Assembly: GCA_900314995.1 (NCBI GenBank)
Contig: OMXK01000013.1
Span: forward strand, 1-60,444
DNA from: an uncultured Prevotella sp.
GTDB taxonomy: Bacteria; Bacteroidota; Bacteroidia; Bacteroidales; Bacteroidaceae
DNA: 60,444 bases
Direction: 5' to 3'
Position 1 is the stretch's first letter, and each line of letters starts with the position of its first letter. Below the pieces are notes generated by a model that made no database searches, was not told the DNA's origin, and saw nothing but the letters and a program-made list of their open reading frames with translations. Shown piece after piece: positions 42,266 to 51,285 of the stretch. The translations under genes were made by a program, and so were the position numbers.

Positions 42266-43723
42266 TTATAATTTAGTAAGTTCATTCTGCATTTCACGGG
42301 CATTTCTGCGACGTGCAGCAAGTTCCGCCTGCATATGTTCATTATACTCTTTTGTAATCGGATAGAAATGTAAGGCCAGGACACCCACAGCAAACAGGAA
42401 TGCCGGTACAATACTCGACACAAGGCGGATACCCTCCATCGCACTCTCATTCTGGACAGACACATTGCCGGAGACATAGCCAAACATGGAAATGAGAATA
42501 CCTGCAACGGCACCGCCAAGACCCAAACCGACCTTCAGGGCAAGGACAATGCCAGAGAAGCAGAAGCCCGTGGCACGACGGTGGTTCTCATATTCTATAT
42601 GATCGGCCACATCGGCAATGATTGCCCAAAGCAACGGAACCGTCGGTGCATAGGCCAGAGAGCGCAGGATAGTCAGGACAAATATCAGACTCACATCTGT
42701 CGGTGAGGGGATATAGAACATGGCGGTAAAGAATGCCGTCAACGACAGACAGATCATAAAGACCTTCTTCTTGCCATACTTGTTCGCCAGATAACGCGAC
42801 AGGCAAATGACGCCTAGGAACTGAACGATGGCACCCGACATATTGAAGGCAGAGAAACCAATGGAATAGGCTTCATCCTGATCAACATCCATACCAAAGG
42901 CCCTAAGGAAATGGCAGAGCGACTGCTCGTCGACATTATACTGGAAATAAAAGTTGATAGCTGAACCCCACATGGCCAACGTTATAAAAAGTACGAATGT
43001 CAGCAATGCTATAGAGTTCCACGACACATCAGATACCGTATCCTTTATGTCGGCCTTGATATTCTTCCGCTGGTTCACTGGGGGCTGGATGCGCTCCCTC
43101 GACACCACAAAAGTGATGATAAAGAATACAAAAGCTACAACAGCAAACAGGCCGATGGTACATAACCAGCCATGTTGCTGATTACCTTTGCCAAAATGAT
43201 CTACCAACGGCAGCGTAAGACCCTGCACCACAAACTGGGCAATGGTGACCACGATGAAACGGATGGTTGTGATGCTCGTACGCTCCCGGATGTCGCTGGT
43301 CATCACACCGCCTAAAGAGGTATAAGGTATATTATTAAAGGAATAGATGGTCATCAGGAGAATATAAGAGATGGTTGCATAGGTAGCCACCATACCCTTT
43401 TCCTCTATTCCCGGATTATAATAAGCCAGAACATAAAACACACAGAAGGGCACGGCAGTCCACAACACCCAGGGACGGAACTTTCCCCAACGTGTGCTTG
43501 TGCAATCAGCCAGAAGACCGACAGTAGGATCGACAATAATTTCAGCGAAACTGGCAATCATCAATATGCTTCCTGCCACAGCCCCATCCAGACCGAAAAC
43601 GTCTGTATAGAACTTCAGCTGAAACATCATCATCATCTGGAATACAAGATTAGCGCCGGCATCTCCCAAAGAGTAGCCTAACTTCTCGCCCAATGACACC
43701 TTCTGTGAAGCGTTACTTTTCAT
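42266..43723 (-). CDS. GPH-family sugar:cation symporter
   Basis: 485 residues with about 12 membrane helices. Glycoside-pentoside-hexuronide features: KLGYSLGDAGANLVFQMMMM at the start, FAEIIVDPTVGLLADCTSTR with WGKFRPW, and NNIPYTSLGGVMTSDIRERT. It imports glycosides or pentosides by cation symport. First gene of a unit with GH43 and the ECF sigma factor. Confidence 0.92.
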   Translation of the reverse strand: MKSNASQKVSLGEKLGYSLGDAGANLVFQMMMMFQLKFYTDVFGLDGAVAGSILMIASFAEIIVDPTVGLLADCTSTRWGKFRPWVLWTAVPFCVFYVLAYYNPGIEEKGMVATYATISYILLMTIYSFNNIPYTSLGGVMTSDIRERTSITTIRFIVVTIAQFVVQGLTLPLVDHFGKGNQQHGWLCTIGLFAVVAFVFFIITFVVSRERIQPPVNQRKNIKADIKDTVSDVSWNSIALLTFVLFITLAMWGSAINFYFQYNVDEQSLCHFLRAFGMDVDQDEAYSIGFSAFNMSGAIVQFLGVICLSRYLANKYGKKKVFMICLSLTAFFTAMFYIPSPTDVSLIFVLTILRSLAYAPTVPLLWAIIADVADHIEYENHRRATGFCFSGIVLALKVGLGLGGAVAGILISMFGYVSGNVSVQNESAMEGIRLVSSIVPAFLFAVGVLALHFYPITKEYNEHMQAELAARRRNAREMQNELTKL

Positions 43724-43776
43724 CTCGAAATCAATACCATAATTCCTGCATCCATGCAGTAATATTTATCTGTTTG

Positions 43777-43784
43777 CAAAGGTA
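43777..43784 (-). promoter_or_regulatory. -7 promoter element of the GPH-GH43-sigma operon
   Basis: TACCTTTG on the minus strand, 53 nt before the ATG. A palindrome CTGCAT-CC-ATGCAG (43746-43759) lies in the leader and could be an operator. Confidence 0.5.
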
Positions 43785-43890
43785 GTAAATAATTAATCAT
43801 TCAACATTACAATATGTTACAGATGTTTTTTCAAATGTTTCATTAACCAAGAAAAATACAATTTTGGGCGATTTCAACGGAGATTTTTCG

Positions 43891-43898
43891 TATATTTG
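43891..43898 (+). promoter_or_regulatory. -7 promoter element of the SASA-GPH unit
   Basis: TATATTTG, 19 nt before the ATG at 43918. The nearest TTTG upstream is 24 nt away. Confidence 0.5.
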
Positions 43899-43917
43899 CA
43901 ACATCAAAACAACATTT

Positions 43918-45891
43918 ATGAAAAAAATTCTGCTCTTAGCTGTCACACTACTGACCGTCTCTCTTGCAGACGCAGAGATCAGCCTGCCACAGTTGTTCCA
44001 GTCAGGGATGGTACTCCAGCGCGGAAAGCTGATCCCGATTTGGGGAAAGGCAGCACCAGGAGAACTGGTCACGGTCCGCTTTAACAAGAAACAATATGCC
44101 ACGACTGCCGACGCTCATGGCAGTTGGCGCATCAACCTGCCAAAGATGAAGGCTGGCGGTCCCTATACGCTGACGGTTGGCAACCATGTGCTTACCAATA
44201 TCCTTGTCGGCGACGTGTGGCTGCTCTCAGGCCAGTCCAACATCGATGTAACCATCGAACGTGTCTATCCTCAATATCCACAGGAGATCGATTCCTACGA
44301 GAACAACGACGTCCGTCTGTTCCGTGTGCAGAACGAGACCGACGTTCACGGGGTAAGAGACGACATCAAACCTACATCCATCAACTGGAAGCCCCTGAAC
44401 AAAGAGAATGCCTGGCTCTTCTCGGCAGTAGGCTATTTCCTTGGCAAGCGGATGCAGGAAAAGACAAACGTGCCACAGGGCATCATCGTCAACAGCTGGG
44501 GCGGTACTCCCATTGAGGCCTGGATATCGAAAGACTCGCTTGAGCGCGACTATCCCATGCTGGTGAAACGTGCGCAGTTCTTCCAGAGCGACGATTACGT
44601 GAAGTCACAGACGCAAACCAACATGCAGGCAGACCGCCAATGGCAGAAATTGCTCCAGGAGAGCGATGCCGGCATCCTGCAGAACTGGGCTGCCCCCGAC
44701 TGTAACGACACCAACTGGCAAAGCATCAACCAGAACGACTGGAGCTGGCGTGGCTGTGGTAGTGTATGGCTGCGGCAACATATAATAATAAATAAGGAAC
44801 ACGCGGGAAAACCTGCCCGCCTGCTCCTCGGTACCCTCTTCGATCAGGACATCACCTATCTCAATGGAAAGGAGATTGGACATACCTACTATCAGTATCC
44901 CCCACGTCGTTACGACATTCCAGAGGGCTTGCTCAAAGAGGGCGACAACGTGATAGCCGTCCGTTTCATCAACAAATACGGGGCTGTGCACTTCATTCCC
45001 GAAAAGCCCTATATGCTCTGCTTCGGTGACGACCGCTGTTCACAGAACCCCATGCCGAAAGACGTCATACCCCTTGCCCCGACATGGAAGGTGAACGTTG
45101 GCACAGAATTGCCCAATTGTCCCAGCGGCGACGTGTCGTTGCAGAATATCCCCACCACGCTTTACAATGCCGTGCTTCATCCACTCGCACCATACGCCAT
45201 CAATGGTATCGTCTGGTATCAGGGAGAGTCGAACACAGGCAATCCTGCCCCCTACGCTGACTATCTGAAGAAACTGATGGGTTGTTGGCGTGACCGCTGG
45301 CAGGATCCGCAGATGCCCTTTGTCATCGTGCAGCTGGCCAATTATGATGGTCGCCAGCAATCAGGTTTCCCAAGACCTATCACCCCACAGACAGCACCGA
45401 TGAATAGTGGTTGGGCCCAGCTTCGCGAGGCACAGCGTACAGCAGCAAAGGCCGATCCAAGGGCAGAGCTGGCTGTCATCAATGACTTAGGCGAGACAGT
45501 CGACATCCATCCACTCCGTAAAAAGGAAGTTGCCGAGCGTGTGGGACTTTGTTTCGATCGTCTTATATATAATAATAAGGTGAACCTTGCCCCAGAAGTC
45601 ATCGCCGCCGAGGTGCAGGAGGGGAAGATCATCCTTACCCTTGACCAGCCGATACAGGCAGGCGACCTTTATGAGTTTGAGGCAGCCGCTGCTGATGGCG
45701 ATAAGGTCTTCCAAAACGTGAAAGCCACAGCGGAAAACAACCGTATCACCCTTATCCTGCCTGAGAATTTCCATCCGATGAGCACCGTCTATGCTGTGCG
45801 CTATGCCTGGAAGGATAACCCTGCAACGGCAAATGTCCGTTCACTCACAGGACTGCCCATGTCATCTTTTGAAATGAAGGTAAACAAATAA
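43918..45891 (+). CDS. SASA esterase with an inserted beta-sandwich domain
   Basis: 657 residues with signal peptide MKKILLLAVTLLTVSLADA. N-terminal beta domain, then the SGNH core opens with VWLLSGQSNIDVTIER. After the GIIVNSWGGTPIEAWIS block the core is interrupted by about 155 residues (about 245-395) with NWAAPDCNDTNWQ, GSVWLRQHIIINKEHAG, QDITYLNGKEIGHTYYQYPP, and GDNVIAVRFINKYG, a GH2-like jelly-roll. The core resumes with NGIVWYQGESNTGNP and ends in VDIHPLRKKEVAERVGL with the normal Asp-His pair. Deacetylation of xylan or another acetylated glycan is the likely role. It is followed at 11 nt by a GPH symporter. Confidence 0.88.
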   Translation: MKKILLLAVTLLTVSLADAEISLPQLFQSGMVLQRGKLIPIWGKAAPGELVTVRFNKKQYATTADAHGSWRINLPKMKAGGPYTLTVGNHVLTNILVGDVWLLSGQSNIDVTIERVYPQYPQEIDSYENNDVRLFRVQNETDVHGVRDDIKPTSINWKPLNKENAWLFSAVGYFLGKRMQEKTNVPQGIIVNSWGGTPIEAWISKDSLERDYPMLVKRAQFFQSDDYVKSQTQTNMQADRQWQKLLQESDAGILQNWAAPDCNDTNWQSINQNDWSWRGCGSVWLRQHIIINKEHAGKPARLLLGTLFDQDITYLNGKEIGHTYYQYPPRRYDIPEGLLKEGDNVIAVRFINKYGAVHFIPEKPYMLCFGDDRCSQNPMPKDVIPLAPTWKVNVGTELPNCPSGDVSLQNIPTTLYNAVLHPLAPYAINGIVWYQGESNTGNPAPYADYLKKLMGCWRDRWQDPQMPFVIVQLANYDGRQQSGFPRPITPQTAPMNSGWAQLREAQRTAAKADPRAELAVINDLGETVDIHPLRKKEVAERVGLCFDRLIYNNKVNLAPEVIAAEVQEGKIILTLDQPIQAGDLYEFEAAAADGDKVFQNVKATAENNRITLILPENFHPMSTVYAVRYAWKDNPATANVRSLTGLPMSSFEMKVNK

Positions 45892-45902
45892 CAATAACTA
45901 TC

Positions 45903-47297
45903 ATGTCAACAACAAACGAATCCAAAGGCTTTTACAAGCTCTCCTGGCTCCAGCGCATCGGCTTCGGCTCCGGTGACCTGGCGCAAAACCTGATTTTCCA
46001 GACAACATGTATGTACCTGCTGTTCTTCTACACCGACATCTACGGCCTCAATGCCGTCGATGTATCCGTGATGTTCACAGTAGGTAATGTGCTTAACGTC
46101 ATCTGGGACCCTATCGTCGGTGCCATGATCGACAAAAATAATCCTAAACTGGGCAAATACCGTGCATACCTCGTGTTTGTAGGTATCCCCCTGACAGGAT
46201 TTGCCATCCTCTGCTTCTGGAACGGCTTCGCACCGTCGCTGCTCTATGCCTACGTCACCTATATTGCCATGACTCTGCTCTACACGTTCATCAACGTGCC
46301 TTACGGTGCCCTGAACTCATCACTCACCCGTGACACCGACGAGATCACCATCCTGACCTCTGTCCGTATGTTCATGGCTAACTGTGGTGGTCTGGCTGTA
46401 GGTTCTGGTCTGCCGCTGCTGATTGCCTACTTCACCGACCAGGAAGCCGAGGGACTGCCCAAGGATCCTGCTGCATGGTTCACGACGATGACCATCTACG
46501 GATTGGTTGGTCTGGCTCTACTGATCTTCTGCTTTACCCAGTGTAAGGAACGCGTGGTGATGGATGCCAGCGAGGCTGCCAACGTGAAGATCAGCGACCT
46601 CTGGATGGAGTTCTTCCACAACCGCCCCTTGCGCATCATCGCCTTCTTCTTCATCACCGCTTTTGCCATGATGTCGATCGGTAATGCCGCCGGCGCCTAT
46701 TTCATCAACAGCAATATGCACGGTTCACCCGACCAGTTGTCAATCTTTATGGGTCTCGGCTCAGCACCGTCGTTCATCTTCATGCCACTCGTGCCGATGA
46801 TCAAGAAGATGGTGGGTAAGAAGAATATGTTCTACATCTTCCTCTCAATCGCTATCATCGGTATGGCCTTCCTCTATGTGGTAGCCAAGATGGAGAACCC
46901 CAGCATGGGACTCGTCTATGTGGCTCAGTTCGTGAAGTCAACGGGTGTGATTGTGGCAACAGGCTATATGTGGGCACTGGTGCCAGAGGTTATCTCCTAT
47001 GGTGAGTATGTCAGCGGCAAGCGCATTGCCGGCATCGTCAATGCGCTGACGGGTATCTTCTTCAAGGCCGGTATGACGCTGGGCAGTATCGTTGCTCCTG
47101 CCATCCTCGCCTATGTATCCTACAATCCCGATAGCATCCAGCAGTCGCCTGTGGCTGAGGAGGGTATCCTGTGGCTCGTCTGCGTCATCCCCGCTGCCCT
47201 GCTGTTGCTCGCCATGTTCATCATCTCGAAGTATGAACTCACCGACGAGGTTATCGACGACATCAACAAGAAGATTGAGGCCCGCGCCAAGGAATAA
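45903..47297 (+). CDS. GPH-family sugar:cation symporter
   Basis: 464 residues, about 12 membrane helices. LQRIGFGSGDLAQNLIFQTT, DPIVGAMIDKNNPKLGKYRA and NVPYGALNSSLTRDTDE mark the GPH family. It is a paralog of the 42266 gene but not a close duplicate. Partner of the SASA esterase, so probably imports the deacetylated oligosaccharides or xylosides. A strong hairpin terminator follows. Confidence 0.92.
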   Translation: MSTTNESKGFYKLSWLQRIGFGSGDLAQNLIFQTTCMYLLFFYTDIYGLNAVDVSVMFTVGNVLNVIWDPIVGAMIDKNNPKLGKYRAYLVFVGIPLTGFAILCFWNGFAPSLLYAYVTYIAMTLLYTFINVPYGALNSSLTRDTDEITILTSVRMFMANCGGLAVGSGLPLLIAYFTDQEAEGLPKDPAAWFTTMTIYGLVGLALLIFCFTQCKERVVMDASEAANVKISDLWMEFFHNRPLRIIAFFFITAFAMMSIGNAAGAYFINSNMHGSPDQLSIFMGLGSAPSFIFMPLVPMIKKMVGKKNMFYIFLSIAIIGMAFLYVVAKMENPSMGLVYVAQFVKSTGVIVATGYMWALVPEVISYGEYVSGKRIAGIVNALTGIFFKAGMTLGSIVAPAILAYVSYNPDSIQQSPVAEEGILWLVCVIPAALLLLAMFIISKYELTDEVIDDINKKIEARAKE

Positions 47298-47317
47298 CAG
47301 ACGCATCATTATAAAAT

Positions 47318-47352
47318 AAAAACTCACGGAATGATTTGTTCCGTGAGTTTTT
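47318..47352. terminator. bidirectional terminator
   Basis: 14-bp perfect stem AAAAACTCACGGAA (47318-47331) and TTCCGTGAGTTTTT (47339-47352) with loop TGATTTG. It serves the GPH gene and the convergent GH51 gene. Confidence 0.9.
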
Positions 47353-47371
47353 ATTATGCGCCAATCCCGTC

Positions 47372-49390
47372 TTACAGCTGATACTGTAGCATGACCATCG
47401 AGTAAGGAGCTACATCGAGGGTGAACTTCTGCTGTGGCGTTATCATTTCTGTTTTAGGAGCAATGGGCTGCTTCTCGAAGTTGTTCTCGTCGTAAGGATT
47501 GCCGGCAAGCACAGTCTTCTTTCCTTCTTTCGTCAGTTGGAAGCGCCCGAGATTCACGTTGGCAAACTTCACCTGACTGGTGGCATTCACCACCTTCACG
47601 AAGAGCTGACGTGTCTTGGTGTTCAGGATCACACTCTGGCCATAGTGCACATTCTCCATGGGCTGGATAACATTGGCGGCATCACCCTGGAATTTCACGC
47701 AGTCACCATAATAGTAGTTGCCCGAAGACTGTCCGAACATCTGCTGCACGTAGTAGCTGCAGGTCAGGAACGGACGCTCGTTGTCGTAGTAGATGAGGTC
47801 GGGATTCCACTGGGTACCATCCTTACGGGCAAAGAGCGGAGCGTAAGAAGTCATGGTGACCACATCGGCATTGCGCTCTACATGGAGCAGATAAAGACCT
47901 TCGGCAAGGGCGTCGATGAGTTTCTTGTCTTTGGCAGCATACTCACCCAGATAGACCTTGGTCTTCTTGCCACGTGGATAATTGTCGTACTGACGCTTGT
48001 TCAGGAAGAAGTCGTTGGGCTCATAATAGTGCTCGTCGAGGATAGGCATACCCAGCTCGTCGGCGAGTTTCCAGCCTGCCTCATAGTCGGGATTACCGGC
48101 ATGAGAACCAGGACCGGCAGTACCCACGATGACAATCTCAGGATGAGCCTTCGTCACACGTTCATAGATATACTTGAAGCGCTCGATAAACTCGGGAGAG
48201 ATCTTCTCCTCGTTACCGATACCGAGGTACTTCAGATTGAAGGGCTTCGGATGTCCCTGGTCTGCACGCATCTTTGCCCACTTATTCTTGGCAGGATCGC
48301 CATTAGCCCACTCGATGAGGTCGATAGCCTCAGCTACCCACTCGTCCATCTCGGACATAGGCACCACATCCTGAGCCTGGGTAGGCCACATGTTCCAACC
48401 GCCATTGGCACCCTGACAGCTTACGCCACTGGGCAGAATGGGTACAGGCTCCATACCGAGATCCTCACAGAACTGGAAGTACTCATAGTAGCCAAGGGCA
48501 CAACTCTGGTGATAACCCCAGGTGTTCTTCAGCTGGCGGCGTGTCTCCTTCGGACCGATGGTGGTCTTCCAGCGATAGGTATTCCAGAAGCCGTCGCCAC
48601 CGCCATGAACCACGCAACCGCCAGGGAAGCGCAGGAACTTAGGCTGGAGATCGGCCAGCGCCTGGGCCAGATCCTTACGCAGACCATGGCCCTTATAAGT
48701 ATCCTCAGGCATCAGCGATACCACGTCGATATCCATATCGCCTGTGTTCAGCACCAAGATCTGGAGCGAAGCCTTCTGACAAGTAGATTCAGGCGTGAGC
48801 ACAGCCTCATACTTCTTCCAGCTGTTGTCGTTCACATCGATGACAGCCTCTGCCAACAGTTTCGGTTCCCTGGGAGGCCATCCCTGCGGCTGCTCAACGA
48901 GGGCGACACGCACCTTTTTGGCACCACCGTTCACATTACGCATAAAAGCCGAGAAGTCATACTTCTCACCAGCCTTCACAGAGATACCGTCGAAACCGTC
49001 GTTCTGCAGTCCGAAGCCCTTCCAGCCTTTATAGTCGAAGTACTCCTTGACACGCTCGGTGTGAAGACGCATGTAGGTAGCATTGTTAGGATGAACGGGA
49101 TTCTCAGAACGGATCAGCAGATTACCCAATGAGTGACCTGGGCGTATCATCTTCCACGCTGTGCCAGGTCCCCATCCGTCACGGTCAGATGGTGAGAACT
49201 CGAAAGAGCCGTTCTGTAACAGCTCGGCATAAAGACCACCGTCAGCAGAGTTGTTGATATCCTCAAAGAAGATACCGATCAGTTCATTACTGATAGCCTT
49301 GCCGCCTGCCGGAGCGGTCATCGGCTTCTGGGCGCTGAGTCCCATAGAGGCTGCCGCGAAAACGGCAGCAATCATCATTCGTCTATTCAT
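47372..49390 (-). CDS. alpha-L-arabinofuranosidase, GH51, secreted
   Basis: 672 residues with signal peptide (MNRRMMIAAVFAAASMGLSA). The N-terminal GH51 strand ISNELIGIFFEDINNSADGG, a CBM4/9-like insertion (about 75-220), then the barrel with FLRFPGGCVVHG, acid/base Glu394 in YLGIGNEEKISPE, HYYEPNDFF, and nucleophile Glu483 in VYLGEYAAKDKK. A C-terminal beta domain ends SMVMLQYQL. It releases arabinofuranose from arabinan or arabinoxylan in the periplasm. It lies 34 nt downstream of the 49425 gene on the same strand with no TAnnTTTG box between, so it may be read partly from the upstream unit. Confidence 0.93.
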   Translation of the reverse strand: MNRRMMIAAVFAAASMGLSAQKPMTAPAGGKAISNELIGIFFEDINNSADGGLYAELLQNGSFEFSPSDRDGWGPGTAWKMIRPGHSLGNLLIRSENPVHPNNATYMRLHTERVKEYFDYKGWKGFGLQNDGFDGISVKAGEKYDFSAFMRNVNGGAKKVRVALVEQPQGWPPREPKLLAEAVIDVNDNSWKKYEAVLTPESTCQKASLQILVLNTGDMDIDVVSLMPEDTYKGHGLRKDLAQALADLQPKFLRFPGGCVVHGGGDGFWNTYRWKTTIGPKETRRQLKNTWGYHQSCALGYYEYFQFCEDLGMEPVPILPSGVSCQGANGGWNMWPTQAQDVVPMSEMDEWVAEAIDLIEWANGDPAKNKWAKMRADQGHPKPFNLKYLGIGNEEKISPEFIERFKYIYERVTKAHPEIVIVGTAGPGSHAGNPDYEAGWKLADELGMPILDEHYYEPNDFFLNKRQYDNYPRGKKTKVYLGEYAAKDKKLIDALAEGLYLLHVERNADVVTMTSYAPLFARKDGTQWNPDLIYYDNERPFLTCSYYVQQMFGQSSGNYYYGDCVKFQGDAANVIQPMENVHYGQSVILNTKTRQLFVKVVNATSQVKFANVNLGRFQLTKEGKKTVLAGNPYDENNFEKQPIAPKTEMITPQQKFTLDVAPYSMVMLQYQL

Positions 49391-49424
49391 ACAATTGTAA
49401 TTGGTTTATTTAGTGAGATATTGT

Positions 49425-50060
49425 TTACAGAGAATCAGGGAAGACAAACAACTTGATGTTGTCTTTGACAAAGATGACCAGCCCAGAGGCACCATCTACA
49501 TAGTCAATAGACATCGTCACGTCCTTAGGATCAAGCGCTTTCCCGTCAATGACAAAAAGCGACTTGTCAAAGATTACCGCCTTGTCCTTCTGGGCCAGTT
49601 TCTTGGTAATCGTCGCATCACCGTATTTATAGGTCACCTGGAAATGGTTACCGCCCGAAAGATCCAGATCGGTATTGACCTCTACGGAGTCAAGCAGATT
49701 ATACTCATCTTCAAAGATGGTCCGCAGCTTGTCGTAGATGGTAGGCTCGGTACGGCCGTCACTTCCTTCATGGGTAGACAACTGTCTGTCGTTATACAAA
49801 ACGTCGACCCCCTTCTTCTTAATCCATTCCTTGCCAACAAAGAGCATCGGCTTTTTGGTTGTCAGATTAATGACCCTGACAGCCTGTTTATCTTCCTTCC
49901 AGTCAATGTCCTTGACATCCGAAAAGACGTCGCCTATATGAACGGTCTTCCCGTTAGAGAACTTCAGATTGGCATCATTCACTTTGAGCACCTTGTAATT
50001 GTCGGCGCTCATCTGGCCTATACACATGCTAAGCCACAGCAGGATTGTTATTCTTTTCAT
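49425..50060 (-). CDS. small exported protein of the caspase/CHASE2 locus
   Basis: 211 residues from MKRITILLWLSMCIGQMSA (signal peptide). A mature beta-rich N-terminal part (YKVLKVNDANLKFSNGKTV, HIGDVFSDVKDIDWKEDKQA) vaguely recalls FecR-type ligand domains but I make no firm assignment. The C-terminal half is also beta-rich (GASGLVIFVKDNIKLFVFP). The start overlaps the end of the CHASE2 gene by 32 nt, which argues for a functional pair. Last gene of unit B, 34 nt before GH51. Confidence 0.6.
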   Translation of the reverse strand: MKRITILLWLSMCIGQMSADNYKVLKVNDANLKFSNGKTVHIGDVFSDVKDIDWKEDKQAVRVINLTTKKPMLFVGKEWIKKKGVDVLYNDRQLSTHEGSDGRTEPTIYDKLRTIFEDEYNLLDSVEVNTDLDLSGGNHFQVTYKYGDATITKKLAQKDKAVIFDKSLFVIDGKALDPKDVTMSIDYVDGASGLVIFVKDNIKLFVFPDSL

Positions 50061-51285
50061 TTTTTCGTGTATAAAATAGTTTTCGCTTTTGTACATAGGT
50101 ATCAATCAACGAATAGACGGTTGTCGGTACCCAGATGTTGAACACCATATCGTTCCAGTTGGCAATCAGGGATATGACGAAGAAGAGCGTAGCCGTACTC
50201 AAGAACGACATGAGGACGCTCAGCCACGGATTCTGGAACAGCGACGAGAAGGAGTTTCCTCTCAGATAGAAGGTGCCCACGATCATATAGACCAGGAACA
50301 GCAAGATGACAAGCCACCCATTGATCAGATGGTCGCCTGCCATGAGGGCAAGATAGGCATTCATGCAAACCACGGAACCTGGCTGTGAACCCAGATAGGT
50401 CGTGTGGCGGTCAGTCAAGAAATCTCCAATCACGACGATCTTGTCTTCCAGCTGATCCTTCACGGGGAATACCTCGTCAATATCCAGCAGGTCAGACCCC
50501 AGGTAGCTGTAGCTATATTCCCTGGATTGGCCATCTTCCTCAATCAACCGTCCGTTGACGACCATCCTCATCAGCAAGGTCACGCCATTATGGCAAAGCC
50601 TTCCGTTGTCCGTATACCAGAGTCCGCCCCAGTGTGGCTTGATGGCACAGCCGTCAGCCCCGATCCTTTCCGAATAGATCTTCAGCGGAACGGTGATCAC
50701 AGAGTCGTATCTCAGATACTGGAAATGGGAGAATGCCCGCACCTTCCACGTGATACTGTAGTCGGCATTGGCTGACTTGGCATAGAGGCCGCTGTCCTTC
50801 ATCCGCGATTTGGAATGGTTGGGGATCACGATCCTGTCCATCGACTTGATCGTCTGGAACAGAGCCGAATCCGAGGGCGAGTTGATACCTTCCTCAAAGT
50901 TCACATCCAAGAAGATATAACGGTAGTTATTCGCCGCTTTGGCTATCGTCAGCAGCTTCAGCAGCTTTTCCCTGTCCGTGATTACCATATTCCCCACAGG
51001 CATCCCGTCCTCCTCATACTCCACCAACTGCTTGTCGTAGCACACGTTGATAAGGAGCAGACTGTCGGGTACGTTCTCTACCTTACTGCCGAGGAATCTC
51101 TTGGCATAATAGATCTCTGTGAGAGCGGCATTGTCGCCTGGCAGCGAATGCCGGGTGTTACCAAAGAGGTAAGTGCCCACGATGATGACCAAGCTGAAGC
51201 CTGCGGAGATACAGTATATCCTTCTGTCTTTCCGCAGCTTCTGCAATATGCCTTGCCAAAGGCTTTTGATCATCCTCTTAAACAT
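50029..51285 (-). CDS. CHASE2-domain membrane protein without output domain
   Basis: 418 residues. One N-terminal membrane helix (IYCISAGFSLVIIVGTYLFG, about 23-42), a large extracytoplasmic CHASE2-like domain (about 45-310) with ERIGADGCAIKPHWGGLWY, DKIVVIGDFLTDRHTTYLGS and PGSVVCMNAYLALMAGDHLI, then three C-terminal helices (LVILLFLVYMIVGTFYL, SVLMSFLSTATLFFVISL, IWVPTTVYSLID) and a short basic tail. CHASE2 usually feeds a kinase, cyclase or GGDEF domain; none is present here. Its start codon overlaps the stop of the coiled-coil gene (TAATG). Likely an envelope sensor or scaffold. Confidence 0.75.
   Translation of the reverse strand: MFKRMIKSLWQGILQKLRKDRRIYCISAGFSLVIIVGTYLFGNTRHSLPGDNAALTEIYYAKRFLGSKVENVPDSLLLINVCYDKQLVEYEEDGMPVGNMVITDREKLLKLLTIAKAANNYRYIFLDVNFEEGINSPSDSALFQTIKSMDRIVIPNHSKSRMKDSGLYAKSANADYSITWKVRAFSHFQYLRYDSVITVPLKIYSERIGADGCAIKPHWGGLWYTDNGRLCHNGVTLLMRMVVNGRLIEEDGQSREYSYSYLGSDLLDIDEVFPVKDQLEDKIVVIGDFLTDRHTTYLGSQPGSVVCMNAYLALMAGDHLINGWLVILLFLVYMIVGTFYLRGNSFSSLFQNPWLSVLMSFLSTATLFFVISLIANWNDMVFNIWVPTTVYSLIDTYVQKRKLFYTRKNEKNNNPAVA

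Noticed and set aside
47537-49132. 531-codon plus-strand open frame opposite GH51
   Set aside because: Lies wholly antisense to a gene with clear catalytic motifs; no promoter or recognisable domain.
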